This document shows, piece by piece, positions 1 through 11,494 of a stretch of 64,000 nt of DNA; position 1 is the stretch's first letter; each line of letters starts with the position of its first letter. Below the pieces are notes generated by a model. That model had not been told where the DNA came from. It saw only the letters and a program-made list of their open reading frames with translations, and searched no databases. Source of the DNA: Cyanoderma ruficeps (lineage: Eukaryota; Chordata; Aves; Passeriformes; Timaliidae); contig VZDJ01000056.1 in NCBI GenBank assembly GCA_008694505.1, positions 10,807,903 to 10,871,902 of the forward strand. The letters are read 5' to 3'. Position numbers and translations under genes: made by a program.

Positions 1-688
1 GGTAGTAAGAATTATAAAATAAAAGCCTTTTTCCCATGCTCTTTGCCTTCTGAAACATTTGGAGCCTTTCACCTTTCTTTCGTGTCCTACAGCAACAGGG
101 AAGTCCTGTAAAGAACATCGTCCTTGTTGACAAATGCAGGGACAGGGAAAGAGGAACACAGCTGAGCAGCTGCACCCCACTGTGGCCACAGGACACGGAA
201 AGAACGACACACACGGTCAGGTCGTCAGGGCAAAAAGAGGGAACTCTGTTTTTCCACTTCTGCTTACGTAGATTTTGGACCATGACCATGGATTGGACGA
301 TGAGGTTGACACCTCTCCAACCACACTGGTCAAACTAGAAGTCCATCAATTGTCCCTCCTCAAGAGAAGAGTAATAAACAAGAAGGACAGTTTACGATAA
401 CATCACTTTGTGTCACATGGAAATCTGAGAGAAACTCCACTACAAAAATGGAAACATGAGAAGGCTGAAAAAGGTCAGGGCAACACCCACTAAAAGGGCT
501 GAAGGAAGAGGAGCTCTGAGTGTCCCTGAGCAGCCCTGGTGTGCTCTGACCAGGCTGCCACGCTGCCTTCTGCTTCTTCATCTTCTTTTTTTGGCAAGCA
601 CAAGCACCCAAACCTTCCCCACGCCCCTGGCTGGGGCTGAGTTTGTTCTGGGCTGTTCAGCACTGCTCTGGCACAGGGTGGGATGGAT
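1..688. other. Unique noncoding sequence, nothing recognised
   Basis: This stretch is mixed-composition sequence with short open frames on both strands that overlap each other and show no protein-like composition. I see no splice-site pair, repeat family or RNA gene. It is most simply intergenic or intronic DNA. Confidence 0.5.
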
Positions 689-775
689 AAAATCGCCTCT
701 TATCACACTTAAAATCGCCTCTTACCACACTTAAAATCACCTCTTATCACACTTAAAATCACCTCTTATCACATT
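689..775. repeat. 22-bp tandem repeat, four copies
   Basis: Four consecutive units of about 22 bp begin at 689, 711, 733 and 755. Each starts AAAATC, followed by GCC or ACC, then TCTTA and ends CACACTT. Units differ by one or two substitutions (G/A after AAAATC, T/C in the CTTATC/CTTACC position), and the last one is slightly truncated. It is a minisatellite formed by local slippage or unequal exchange. No function can be read from it. Confidence 0.9.
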
Positions 776-2769
776 GGGATCCTGGAGAGGCTGCTGGATG
801 TAACACGCACCAGAAGGGGGGATTAGGAAGTGGTTTGTTTTGCCTAAAAATTTCCAAAGCTCCTCACATTCCATTTGTGCCACCCCACCCTTGATTCCCT
901 GGGGATAATTTCGTCGTTCTCGGTAGGGGCAGTGAGTCCTTTTCTTCCTTCCACCTGCTCAGTGCAGCAGAGGCAGAGCTGGATGAAAACAATCAGGGAA
1001 AATATAGCAACACTTCTGCTCTAGTAGGAGCTGTTATAATCCAAATTAGCTGATAAAAGCGTTCTTGAGAGCGATTTGGGATGGAAGTCCACAAAAAAAA
1101 GGTTCAAAGGTTACATCTGTAAACAGAATTTTTGAGTGCAAATTGTTGCTGCACAAATGCATCTGGGAGGATCAGGTTTAACACTCTGCCTTGTTCTTCC
1201 CTCTCAGATCCTTTAGTATCCATCTCTTTAAAGTGTCAAAGGGATGTGGCAGCTTTTTAAAATTAAGCTCAGGTGTGCAAACGGCTCTGATCCTTCTGCC
1301 TCCACAGCCACGTGCACAATGAAAGTGAAACAACAACAAAAAAATGACTGCAGGTCATTGTTTCTGCATTTAATTTTGTATTTATTTGTTTGATAAGGCT
1401 CCCCAGTCAGATGCTCTGGGCACTCCTGGCTATTAATTGCAGACTCAGCACGCCATGCAATTAAGGCAAACAAAACAAGACTGAAAAGCTTCAAAAAAAA
1501 GATGGGGAAAGGGGAAAATCATAACAGCAAACAGGAAAAATCACGATGTCTGTTTACAAAAGGTCTGTTCACATCACCAAACTCACGTGTTGGCACAGGA
1601 GGGGAGCTGTGAGAGCAGGATGGGGCAGGGAGAGTGCCCAGCCCTGCCAGGGGAGGGGACCAGGCAGCAGCAAAGCACAAATGTTCTCCCAATCCAAACA
1701 AATTCCCCTTCTCAGCTTCAATGAGAATTTTGCTCACAGGCAACTTTCGGTCCCGAGACATCCCTTCCATAGTTCTTCCAGCATAAATAGCCCCTCATTG
1801 TTGGGTTTTAAAGAAAATAAATGATGCTTTCAGCCCAGTCCTTTTCATTGCCTGTGACTGATATCAGCAAAGCACTGGTGCTGGTTATGTCTATGGAGAT
1901 AGAGCCTTGCAGTGCAGATGTGTTATTTAAATTACAATGCTGGGAATACATTTGTGTCAGTAGCTTTCCATCTCCTGCACCGAGGGTTGAGGCTGTGAGG
2001 GGAAGAAAACCCTGGTTTTTTGGTTTTTTTTCTGAGCACCACTGTATTTTCCTCTTTTCACAAGTTCAGTTTGTTACATCTGAAGAGCTTACTCATGCAT
2101 CCCCATCCAGTTCATTTTTTATTACAGCTCTGTGTTTGTTACAGATAAGCTCCAAGGATGCAGCTGAAAGCTGGGCTCTTTCCAGTTCCCATGTAATTTT
2201 TGATTTTCTTTTTTCCCCTCCCCAGGTTTTAATCGTTATATAACATTGTGTTATGACACAGCCTCCCTCTCGCTGAAGGAAAATTGCTAAACTCGGTTTT
2301 ATCGAATGTTTCAAGGGTACAAAGTTCAGATAAGAAAAGTGGAGATAGCAATCAAAAATGTCAGTGAGAATTATAAGTTTCTGGAGGTATAAAAGGGAGT
2401 TTCTTATATTTCTTTCCTCTTCCCTCCCTTTTTCCTTACAGTATTCTGTTTTCCCAAATAATATTTGGGGAAATCTCTTTTTTTTCACGGACTGTTCCTC
2501 TTTTCCATCCCTTTTAAGAGAAAACCTGGCAGGTGCAGGCTCTGGGGAAGCAGCCAGTGGTCATTTTTGAGTGGCCATTTTTGCCCCTGCCCTTGGTGGC
2601 AGCTCCTGAGTGCCCCAGTTTGAGGTTTTTTGGAGAAGACAAGGGATGCTTGAGGCCTGATGAGTGACACCAGAGAGGACAAAGGCAGATTTCTTTGTCA
2701 CAGGCACAGACCTAAAGGGGAGCCCAAAAAAAGCCACAGGGAAATGCTTGTTAAATATTAGGGGGGAAA
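776..2769. other. Noncoding sequence, no gene recognised
   Basis: The stretch is AT-leaning with scattered homopolymer runs (for example T-rich near 2010-2030 and 2475-2490). Open frames up to about 140 codons exist on both strands around 1821-2488, but they overlap antisense to each other and are rich in Ser, Leu and Phe, as expected from random translation. No recognisable domain, splice structure or RNA gene was seen. Confidence 0.5.
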
Positions 2770-2935
2770 CAACCTTTGCAATGAGGTACTGGACACCAGA
2801 GCAGGCTGCCCTGAGGGGATGTGAATATTCTGCAGCTGAAAATGATCAGAATTCAGCCCAAATTCAAGCTGGCCCTTCTCTGGGTGCTGGGGATGGATCA
2901 GATCATCCCTTTCAACCAAAATTACCCCATGGTTT
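2770..2935 (+). mobile_element. Degraded CR1-like LINE fragment (possible)
   Basis: The text around 2790-2830 (a single ACCAGAGCAGGCTGCCCTGAGG-like phrase) resembles the part of CR1 that reads as 'aacaggctgcccaggga'. The text near 2895-2925 (GATCATCCCTTTCAACC) resembles the CR1 3' end. The two parts are joined with material missing between them, so this would be an old, internally deleted copy. The match is weak and could be chance. Confidence 0.3.
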
Positions 2936-3937
2936 TAATGCCTGGTGGGTTTCTCTCCACGTGAGGCAATAATTCAGCAGCCACAGAACACAATATTGGG
3001 AATTTCAGTCCCTTTCTTTTTCCCCCTTCCGCACCTTTTTTCAACTACAGAGTCATTCTTCCAGATCAGTCATGTCTTGCTGTCACAGGAGACAATCACT
3101 GTAATCATTTACAGAAAGAATCAGCATAATTCTGAGTGTTTCACACCCTAAAAAAAGGGGAGGATGACAGAGTTGTTCTTCTGCCCTAGAATTGAACTGC
3201 CACTCTTGGCAAATCCCACCCACGGGCAATTAAGGATTCATCAAACACTCACATCCACGTTCCTTCGGATTGGAAGTGAATTAGCAAAATCTGGATGTGA
3301 GGATGTCTGTCAAAGATGGGATTGTGGGATTATGGGGTGCTGATAGTAATCAAGGAGCACTTCTCCAGCATTGCCCTCCTGCTAATTAACTGGATTATTA
3401 TCCCTGATGCCGCTTTGTGGGACGCTGGGGTTGGGATGGGCTCAGGATACGCGGGAAGAAAAGCTCGGAGGGGCTGAAGGAAAGAAGGTTTGTGGGGATA
3501 TTCCCCTGCTGATTTCATCCATTGGGTGTTACCGGCAAAAAACCATCCAAAAGGCCAGGCAGCAAATGTCCTCTGTGCTGAAATTCGTAATTTCTCTGTG
3601 TGCGATGGGAAATTCCTGGCAAATTCTCCAGGATCAGATGCACTGGTTGCATTTACTGGGCCTGCAGGGACCAACCAGGTGACAGGGAGAAACCTGCAGG
3701 TGTTTTTGGGCACCCATCCCTTTCACTGAGGAGTTGGAATATAAACACTGTGATTCCTTAAACAGTTTGGTTGGGTTTTTTTTTAAAATCCCAACTAGCC
3801 AAGGAATGGTTCTGATTATTCCAAGATACCTGATTTTTCCTGGAATCCCACTGTTCATCCAGCAGGGATGAGTGATGGCTGAAATTTTGTGACAGGCCTC
3901 GAGCCAGAGAAGGAATTCTCTGAATTCTCTGAGTATC
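2936..3937. other. Noncoding sequence, no gene recognised
   Basis: Mixed-composition sequence. Overlapping frames of 90-138 codons on opposite strands between 3330 and 4050 have no domain signature. No repeat family was recognised here apart from the hairpin that follows. Confidence 0.45.
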
Positions 3938-3974
3938 AAGGGGGATATCCAGAGTATCTTTGGATATCCCCCTT
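3938..3974. repeat. Perfect inverted repeat, 13-bp arms
   Basis: The left arm at 3938-3950 (AAGGGGGATATCC) is the exact reverse complement of the right arm at 3962-3974, with an 11-nt loop between. Transcribed from either strand it would fold into a stable stem. It follows a short direct repeat of GAATTCTCT at about 3913-3930. The arms are too short for a typical microRNA precursor, so a slippage or palindromic-duplication origin is more likely. Confidence 0.9.
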
Positions 3975-4784
3975 TATCTTTTAGCCCTCCCCAGTCTGAT
4001 TTCTGTAGTATAAAACAAGCAAAGGAAAGGCCAAGAAATGGAGCCATCAATATTTTCTTACTGCCGTGCTCGTTTTAGCCAGGACAACACTAAATTTTGG
4101 CTTGCTTCCTCTCATCCCAGCTTCTGCTATGTTTTATTCCTTTTCCTCCTCTTTCTTTTCTTTATTGAGTCCAAGAGGAGGAATAAAAGATAGGTGAGAG
4201 GTAGGAAAAAGGAGAATTATCCCAGAATATCAAGATATTCTGTGATTTTGGTTCCTGTTTACACCAGTGTAGTCTGCAATCCAGTGGTTCAAACTCAGCT
4301 GAAGAAAAAAATTCAAGGAGAACCTGAGATTATTCCTGTTCTTCTTCTATTCTTCACGAATTCTTCAGTGGTAAATTGACTGAAAAAAATGGGTACAAAC
4401 TAATTTGATGATTATAAGTACCCAGAAGTCAGTAACCATAGATGTGCTGTGTTTAAGCAGTTTAAATACATAAAACTGTTAATTACTAATGCAAATCCAT
4501 AGTGGAGGAAATGATGGTGCAGTTACACCGAGAGAATAAACGTTACATTTTCCCTGCAAACAGTTTTTAGTTCCATAATTTCAGGAAAGTCCAATATTGA
4601 GCTGTGCAAAATCATTACAGGGCCTTTTGTACATAGAGTGGAAAACCAGTCATGTGAAGACTTTTTTGGACTGCAAGGAGGATTAATTAGAGCCTAATTA
4701 AGGCACAGGGTGAGGATTTTGACGAATCACTAGAAAAACTGTACCGGGCCCTGGGGCAGAGGCTAAAACAGGCCCGAGACAAAG
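3975..4784. other. AT-rich noncoding sequence
   Basis: AT-rich single-copy-looking DNA containing TTAATTA-type words near 4480 and 4680-4700. No coding frame or known repeat was recognised. Confidence 0.45.
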
Positions 4785-4917
4785 ATTTATTTTTTTAGTA
4801 TATATTCAAAATTTTTAAATATATATTTTATCTATTTATTCTTATATAACACATAACTTACAACTTACAACTTATAAGTTATAACTTATATATTATATAT
4901 TATATATTATATATATG
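4785..4917. repeat. AT-rich low-complexity tract
   Basis: The tract is almost entirely A and T, ending in TATATTATAT-type repeats at about 4890-4915 and containing a short ACTTACA/ACTTATA cluster at 4855-4890. It is simple-sequence DNA with self-complementary stretches. Confidence 0.85.
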
Positions 4918-5159
4918 GTTTTTCCAGGTGACTTGAGGACGGAGGCCTGGATTAGCGATATCTTGGTGGTTGAGGATCTGAGGCAAACGTCTGATCTGTC
5001 ATAAAAAGTGGGGCTGGAACCTCTGCAGGCAGGAGAACAAGTTCCTGCAGCTCCTAAATTCTCCCCTAAGCTTGCTCAGATTTCTGGGTGATGTCACAAA
5101 TCCACCTCCCAGCTGGCTGTGCCTCGCTGCATTTCCCTGGGTTTACACACAGCCAAAAA

Positions 5160-5345
5160 CTAAAATGTTGCGAGAGGGTGAAAGAAACAAAGTGAACTTC
5201 GAGGCCTGAATATTTGATCTCCTAATATTCATTAAGAGGCAGTAATTATCTGATTGCATCTATTAATTCTGGCACATTACATCGCTTCAGTCTTTAAACC
5301 CTACATAAATTTTATGCCAATTAATTAAAAATAAAGGGAACGGGG
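5160..5345. other. Candidate conserved noncoding element (AT-rich)
   Basis: This segment is dense in homeodomain-type core words: AATATTCATTAA, AGTAATTATCTG, ATCTATTAATTC and CAATTAATTAAA. It lacks repeat signatures and simple-sequence runs. Such composition is common in vertebrate developmental enhancers, but motif density alone is weak evidence. The call rests on inference, since no alignment was available. Confidence 0.25.
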
Positions 5346-6195
5346 TTTATGCACCTTCTTTGTTCTGAATCCTTTGTTCCTCCCAGCTGAGTGCGTCCCT
5401 TTCAGGCAGGGGGTTGTGAATCTTTGGGAATCAGGCACCTCCCAGATGGGATGAACTCTTGGGAAAAGAGGCAAAAATAAAACAAAAGGAAAATATTTCA
5501 TGTCTCACTTTCATCTTCAGAGCGCTGATATTAATAAGCGAGCTCCTAAAAAGGAACACCTGCATCCTGAAATGAAGGATTCCAGGCACTTCTGATAATC
5601 CAGTTCACCAATGGCAGGAAGTGGAAAGGAAAAAGCATCTTGGGAATGATATTGGAGAGCCTTGAGGTAGAGGAGGGATTTCTCCAGTTCATCGTTAGCT
5701 GTCTGTGAAGCAGAAGAATCCAAGGAAAAGCAAATAAAAGTCAGGGTTTCCCAGGGAAACCACTGCAAAAACTGGATTCGGCCCTGTGCAAAACCAATGT
5801 GAAACACAGGTGCCAAAATATTTATAATAATTATGTGTACGCGTGCGGATATCTGTAAATCCCTGCAGATAACGATTCCTTCGGAACTAATTAGCTCCTA
5901 TAGAAAGATCTGAGCTTTTTGGTCTGAGTCCCCACGTGGATTAAACGGGGATAATAATTCTTTTGTGCTGATTGTGAGGAGCACTGGAGGGGAGCCACGG
6001 AATTGCGAGACATTTTTTATTATTTTCCAGGAGTCTTGGCCATCCCTGGAAGTGCAGCCACCAACGGGGTGGAAATGTGGTGGGAAAACATTTTTTTGTC
6101 TTCAGCCCAACCTGATACAACTTATTTCAGACAAGGGCAAGGACTCCAAAAAACCTCCTTATTTTCCTGTTAAACCTCAGGGGAAAAACAGATAA
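5346..6195. other. Noncoding sequence, no gene recognised
   Basis: Contains a 99-codon minus frame (5517-5816) and a 76-codon plus frame (5965-6195), neither with recognisable domains or flanking splice signals. No repeat family was identified. Confidence 0.45.
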
Positions 6196-6450
6196 AAAAA
6201 TTGTCAGATCCATGTTTATCAAGGGCTGAATGTGATTGCTGCTCTTACGTATAATTTGTTCATTTACGTCACAACCTGACGGACCAATATATAATTTCAG
6301 TTCACGTGATCTTTGTCAGAAATATTAAATAGGTCTCGATAATTTAACATTTTTGCAGGGTTTCTATATCTTTAACTTCTATATTTTATTTGCATTTTGT
6401 ATTTACGTATTTTATTTACATATTTTGTTTATGTATTACCAGATCAGAAA
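6196..6450. other. Candidate conserved noncoding element
   Basis: AT-rich unique sequence with palindromic CRE-like TTACGTCA at about 6264, a CACGTGA E-box word at about 6303, and ATTTACGTATTTTATTTACATATTTT-type alternation (several near-repeats of TATTTTATTTRCAT/ATTTACGTAT) at 6385-6435. The mix of E-box, CRE-like and AT words could mark a regulatory element. Nothing proves conservation. Confidence 0.22.
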
Positions 6451-9260
6451 TTACAGCCATGGCTCAGTGAAAAAAATCTCTGAAAGAGAGACATAATCTG
6501 TGCTCCAAAATTTATATCAAATTCAGGAAATCAGCTTCCCTTTCAGAAACACTTTGGGTATCTTTTTGAACGCAGGTGAAGTGATAATCAGTGAATTTTC
6601 TATGCAAGAGCTGTGAGCTTTAGTGAGCTGGATTCCAATCCTATCCATGTGTACAGTCCTTGGATTGGACTCCAGTTTGGGTTTCTTGGCAGAAGCCCAT
6701 TTTTAATTCATCTGCTCTTTGTTCTGCCTGAGAATCCTTACAAATATTCCCATTTACAGTGGTATTTAGGACTCACAGTGAAGAATTAATACCAGGTCTG
6801 TTTGCCAGCCAGTGGAACCCCATGGAAGGAAATCCTGCCAATCAGAGATTTTTTCTCTCTCTTTTTTTTTTTTTGCCTTGTTCTTTGAGCTCCAAACTTG
6901 CTGTGTAGCCCTTCCAGTGGAAAAGCAGGAAATAACCATTTTATGGGAACATTTTTAGGAGCTGCCCATCACAAAGATGGAGACGAGAGGACCTGGGTTG
7001 TACCAAACCTCCCCTGGCACTTTAACACAAACAGAGCTGTAGTTAAGTCAGTCAATAACACTCGGAAGGAACGAGAGGAAACCTCCCTGGAAGCAGCATG
7101 AATTCCCCTGGAACTGACCCTGTTCTGCCATTTATTTTTTTTCATTTGGAGATTAAACACGAGAACACCCAAACCAGATAAAATTGAGCCAGAAATAGCA
7201 GGGGGATATCCAGCAGGAAAGAGGGGCAGGGGCGTGAGGGGAGCATCACGCAGCTCGTTCCCTCTTTGCTTGCACAAGTCAACGCTTTCCCTTTCCTACA
7301 GCACACAAAAGGAAAGTCTCAGGAGCCTTAAATTACTTTCGCAGCCTTTACAGAGCCACCTCTCCAAAAGGAAAATAAATGGGGTCTGGCTGGGCAGCCA
7401 AAAGGAAAAGCCCATCTCAACACATTTCGTTCTGCTCAAGACAAAGTGCCCCGATCCCAACTCAACCCCGCGGCGTTGCTGCCCTTGTCTGGCAGAAGAT
7501 TTAGAGCTGAGAGGGAGAGGCTGGGCAGCTCCTGAACAACCAGGGCAGGGTGAAGGTTTGGGAAGGAGCAGCTGGTGCAGCCTGTGGGAAATGGGAATCT
7601 GGAAATGGAAATCTCCTCCTCAGCTGCAGGAGATCCTCACCCCGACGCAGCCCCAAATGCTGAAGTTGATGGATTTGTTCTCAACTCATGTTGGGCAATC
7701 ACAGGGGGGAAAAAAATGGATCCAAACAGAGAGGAATGAATTGGGTGAGCAACAGTGCAGTCCTGTAAGCTCTGCCTTTTCCTTTTTGATTAGAAATGAT
7801 GTTGTCTTGCTCTGGCAGATCAGTTTATAGCGTTGCATAAATAGTTAGACTTGTATTAATGGGTTTGAGTTTTAAACTGTAAAAAAAATTAAAAGCAACC
7901 AAAAAACAAGCCCAAAACCCAACAAAAATCCCCACTCCAAACAGCACATTTCTGAATGGATGGACCAGATTCCCAATCATTTTTACAGGACTATTTTTAA
8001 TTTTCTTAAAAGGCCAGCTAAACTCAGCTGTGGCACCTGTGGCCTTCACATATAGCAACCATAACCAGAAGTCCAAATAATCCCTGGTATGACAACTCAG
8101 AAGTCTCCAAAAACCATGTTTCTGTGACCTCAAATACACCCACATCCAAAAATTCCTCCGAGAGACAGTGACAAAGGTGGCACTTTAAAATTTAAAACCA
8201 TTCTATGATTTTCTGATTCTTGAATCAAAAGGCAAGTGACCTCATTGCTGCTGACTTTTCCCCTGAGGGTGAAACCACCACTAAATGGTTTCTAGAGGTG
8301 TGGCTGGAAGCTCAGGAGGGTCAGCTGCCAGGTCAGGAAAGCACAATTTACCTCAGAAAGTCAAAATTTGGTTGAGTTGTGAGCTGAGCTGTGCAGTGAG
8401 AAGGACAAGTCCACATAACTAAAAGTAGTGCAGTGAGACAGTCCAGGCAGAGCTCAATGAAATAAAGATGAGCTGAGCTGCAGTTACTCATTTTTACTGG
8501 AGGCTTCAGAAATAGGACCTCATCTAGTGAACAAATCAACTTTCTGCATGAATTTTAGATTAAATTTAATCAATTAATGGCGATTCTTTTTTTTTTCTTC
8601 CTTATTTTTGCCAAGGACCAACTGAGCAGAATTTTCCATAGGAGTCCCCAAGCTACCTTTTTAATCCTGTGGAAATAGAGAAAATCATGAGGCAGGGCTT
8701 CTTTAAAAGGGCTTCTTTTAATTGTTAACTAACACTTTTAAAGGCACAGAAGTGGCTGCATGGGGGGTATTTCATCTCTTCCAAAGCGAGGGCGTAATTC
8801 CTTATCCCAAATCTCAATATCTTCAGACTGGTCAGCTCGGGAGCAGCCAGGGGAGGCAGTGCTGTTCCAATAATTGCTTTTTTGAGTGAAGCTGGTGGCT
8901 GGGAATCTTTAACTTTCCATTTAAAGCACAGATTAAAGCATTCCTGCACAGCTCCCACTCTCTAACCTGCTCCACCTCAGCGCTGGCTCCTGGTTTTAGA
9001 GCTGAGCCTTTGGACTGGGGTGTGAGAGGGACAGACAGTGCCCTGTGCCAGGGAAAAGGACTGCTGGGGATGCAGGGAGGCTCTGCTGGCAGGGATGAGG
9101 GGAAAGGCTGATTCCTTTTCTCCCCGTTATCAGAGTGTGGGATGCCCCGTGCTGACCTGGCTGATCCTCCCTCTGTCTGTGATTCCCAAGGCAGGACAGA
9201 CATTCCCGTGGTGTTCCTGATTTCCTGGATTCCCCCTCAGCCCATGGCCAGCAAATGTGG
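6451..9260. other. Noncoding sequence with homopolymer runs
   Basis: No gene was recognised in 2.8 kb. A T-rich run lies at about 6858-6874 and a short T run at 8587-8597. Frames of 198 codons (+, 7234-7830) and 106 codons (-, 7825-8145) are open but show no domain, codon bias or splice context. The region around 7500 is more GC-rich than its flanks. Confidence 0.45.
8175..8225 (+). mobile_element. Possible CR1 3' tail fragment
   Basis: The words AAAACCATTCTATGATT and CTGATTCTTG resemble the extreme 3' end and octamer tail of CR1 (family consensus ATTCTATG repeats). Only about 35 bp match and the upstream CR1 body is not evident, so this may be a very truncated insertion or a chance match. 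Confidence 0.25.
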
Positions 9261-9261
9261 A

Positions 9262-9690
9262 GCCTCGAGGTGATGCCTTGGGAAGGCTGGGCTGGAACAG
9301 AGACTGGGCAGAGCTGGAGAATAAAGCAGAGATTTATTGAAAGGCCTTTAGGATCCACCTTGGGCAGGACAGGGCCTGGCCAGAGCTGCACCCAAGGTGG
9401 ACCCAAAATGGTCACAAAATGGTCACACGATCACCAGGTCTCACACTTTGATAAGTTTTGGTCCATTTGCATCTTGGGGTTGAATTGTCCAATTCCAGCT
9501 CCAGGCTGGGAGGTCCCATCCTTCTTGTCCCTCCCTCCAGCCCACCCTTGTTTGTGCTGTTGAGCTGAAAGTTGTCCTTGGTGTGGGGCAGGAGAAGGAT
9601 TTGTTTTGTGTCCCTGCTGTGTGCAGAGCTGAGTGACACTGACTGTGAGCTCAGAGCTGCACCCCTGGGCACCACAGAACATGGAACACA
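9262..9690 (-). mobile_element. LTR-like dispersed repeat, family B, copy 1
   Basis: This block and the one at 42440-42830 share the same order of words: an AATAAA-containing start, TTTATTGAA(A/G)GGCCTT(T/C)AGG, then CACACTTTGAT(A/C)AGTTT, GGTCCATTTGCAT(C/T)TTGGGGTT and a GGAGA/AGGAATTGTT-type segment. On the minus strand the AATAAA words sit near the 3' end, as polyadenylation signals do in retroviral LTRs. No gag, pol or env frame is adjacent, so it is probably a solo LTR or fragment. Family name unknown; divergence between the copies suggests an old insertion. Confidence 0.6.
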
Positions 9691-10429
9691 GGGAAGATAA
9701 AACTTCAGGCATCAAAGGAGATGAGAGTGTGGTTTCCATATAGGAAAGCATTCCTTGCAAGGTTGGAGTGGGAACAGCTGCTGGAGCTGAGGTGGAATCA
9801 GGGCAGAGCTTTGCTGGGGATGAGCTCCTGGAGCCTCTCTCCTGCTCCGGCACCTTAAGGAGAATTTGGGGACCTGAGAGTTTGGGGACCCAAGTTTTGA
9901 TATGATAACAAAATGACCACTACCCAACATGGCTGGGACTCTCATTCCTACCTGCAAAACTTCTTAGAGAGTTTCATGAGGGTTTTTTCCCCCCTAAACT
10001 TAACTATTCACAGTCTCCTTGCCTAGCTCAGGTGTGACATCGCACCAAAATACCCCAGAAGTTTGAGGGGGAAAAAAAAATCAGTAATATTTCACCCTGC
10101 TCTTCGAAGTTCTCTGAACCTTCTTACTTCCCCTGGATTGGATAATTCTGATTTTCACACAAGACGAATTTGGCCCTCACCATGAGGATCAGGGGGAAAG
10201 CTCATCCACAGAGGGATTTTAGTTTTGGAAGGAAACACAGAGGGTTGTGACAACTGCAAAAGGTCCACGCAGAGAGACAGATGCTTTCAATTCAGCTGCT
10301 CTGAATTTTTTATATTCTCCTTGCACTGCTTCAGGTGCCTGGATGGAAGGCACTTTTCCCCCTGGAGTTTTGGTGCCAATGTGATAAGAACACGAGGACT
10401 GATCGTGCACACTTTCCTCATCATTTATT

Positions 10430-10760
10430 TATAACCACTTAATTAAGTTATCATGGACTCCTCTTTTTTCTTACTGGCAGCGAGGATGAAATTAATTTTC
10501 TTAGCTTTTCCTTTGTAGCCAGGATCTTTGACTTATCATTTCTCTGCTAAAGTTGCTCTTTTTTCAAAGGGCATTGTATTATCCACAAGAAACTCTGGGA
10601 TGACCAATCCAAAACCCACCCCAGGTAAAGCTGCACCAAAGTTGTAACAAAGCTTCTTTTTTTTTAATTTATATTCAATTCCTCTGGCAATATCTCTGCT
10701 GTATTTCCTTGCTGCTTCTCTTTTATGCATTGCGAAACAAACAAACAAAAAAATCCACAT
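10430..10760 (-). pseudogene. Possible decayed coding remnant (unidentified)
   Basis: On the minus strand a 74-codon frame (10760 down to 10536) reads with a basic, helical-looking part around EAARKYSRDIARGIEYKLKK followed by a hydrophobic Gly/Val/Leu-rich part. After two stops the same frame reads another basic stretch (about 30 residues, Lys-rich) to about 10445. This could be a processed pseudogene, but I cannot match it to a family, and no poly-A tail or target duplication is clear. It may equally be a chance frame. Confidence 0.15.
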
Positions 10761-11459
10761 TTTTTGGCTTTCACTGTTTTTTTTCTTGTGTGTCTCTTAC
10801 CTGTTCTAAGTCTCCCTTTAAGACTTTTTCCCTCAAGATTTTTTTCCTTTAATTATTGCCACTTATGGGCCAAAAAAGTACAGGGTGAAGCCTCTAGCAG
10901 AAGGTTGGCACCTCCTTTGCCAACACAAACTGTCTTGGGAATGACAGAAACCCTTGGATTTCCTTCTTTGGACACCCCTACCCACGTGGAAAACGTCATC
11001 CAACTGCTAAAGATGATTAAAAAAAGAGAAAATCTGAGTTCTTAAGAAAACAAACAGGAGAGTTGACACTCACTACACACTTTAATGCCTCATTTATTCT
11101 GGATAGGACTCCTCAGCCTCTGCCAAGAAAGACTTCCAGGGTTTAGGACTAATATTTACAGGTTTTCTCCTTCCTTTGCACAGTTTTGATCTGAAAGCAA
11201 AGGTTCCCTCTGGGTTTTCCAGACTTCTCCATCCATTTGCTCTCTGTTACATCATTCCCACCCACCCCAGTGTGGTTCTGTTTTCCTGCCTTGCCCCAGC
11301 TGGGCTCAGATTAATCCATCCATCAGTTTATGTTCTGTTTGGCAAAACCACCAAGCTTCTTAAAATATTTGTTCAATACCAGGGCGAGAGGAGGTTCATA
11401 ATCCTCTGACCTGCCTTGTGAAATATTAATAAGAGGAATCACTTTGTGAGGGGTGAAAG

Positions 11460-11494
11460 CTTTTTTTTTTCATTATTTTATTTTTTTTTTTTTT
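11460..11494. repeat. T-rich homopolymer tract
   Basis: Two T runs (10 and 14 bases) are separated by CATTATTTTA. It is a simple low-complexity tract, possibly the poly-A end of an old minus-strand retroposed sequence, but no element body is recognisable next to it. Confidence 0.85.

Noticed and set aside
7234..7830. 198-codon plus frame
   Set aside because: No recognisable domain, no splice-site support and composition typical of random translation. It is the longest unsupported frame in the left third.
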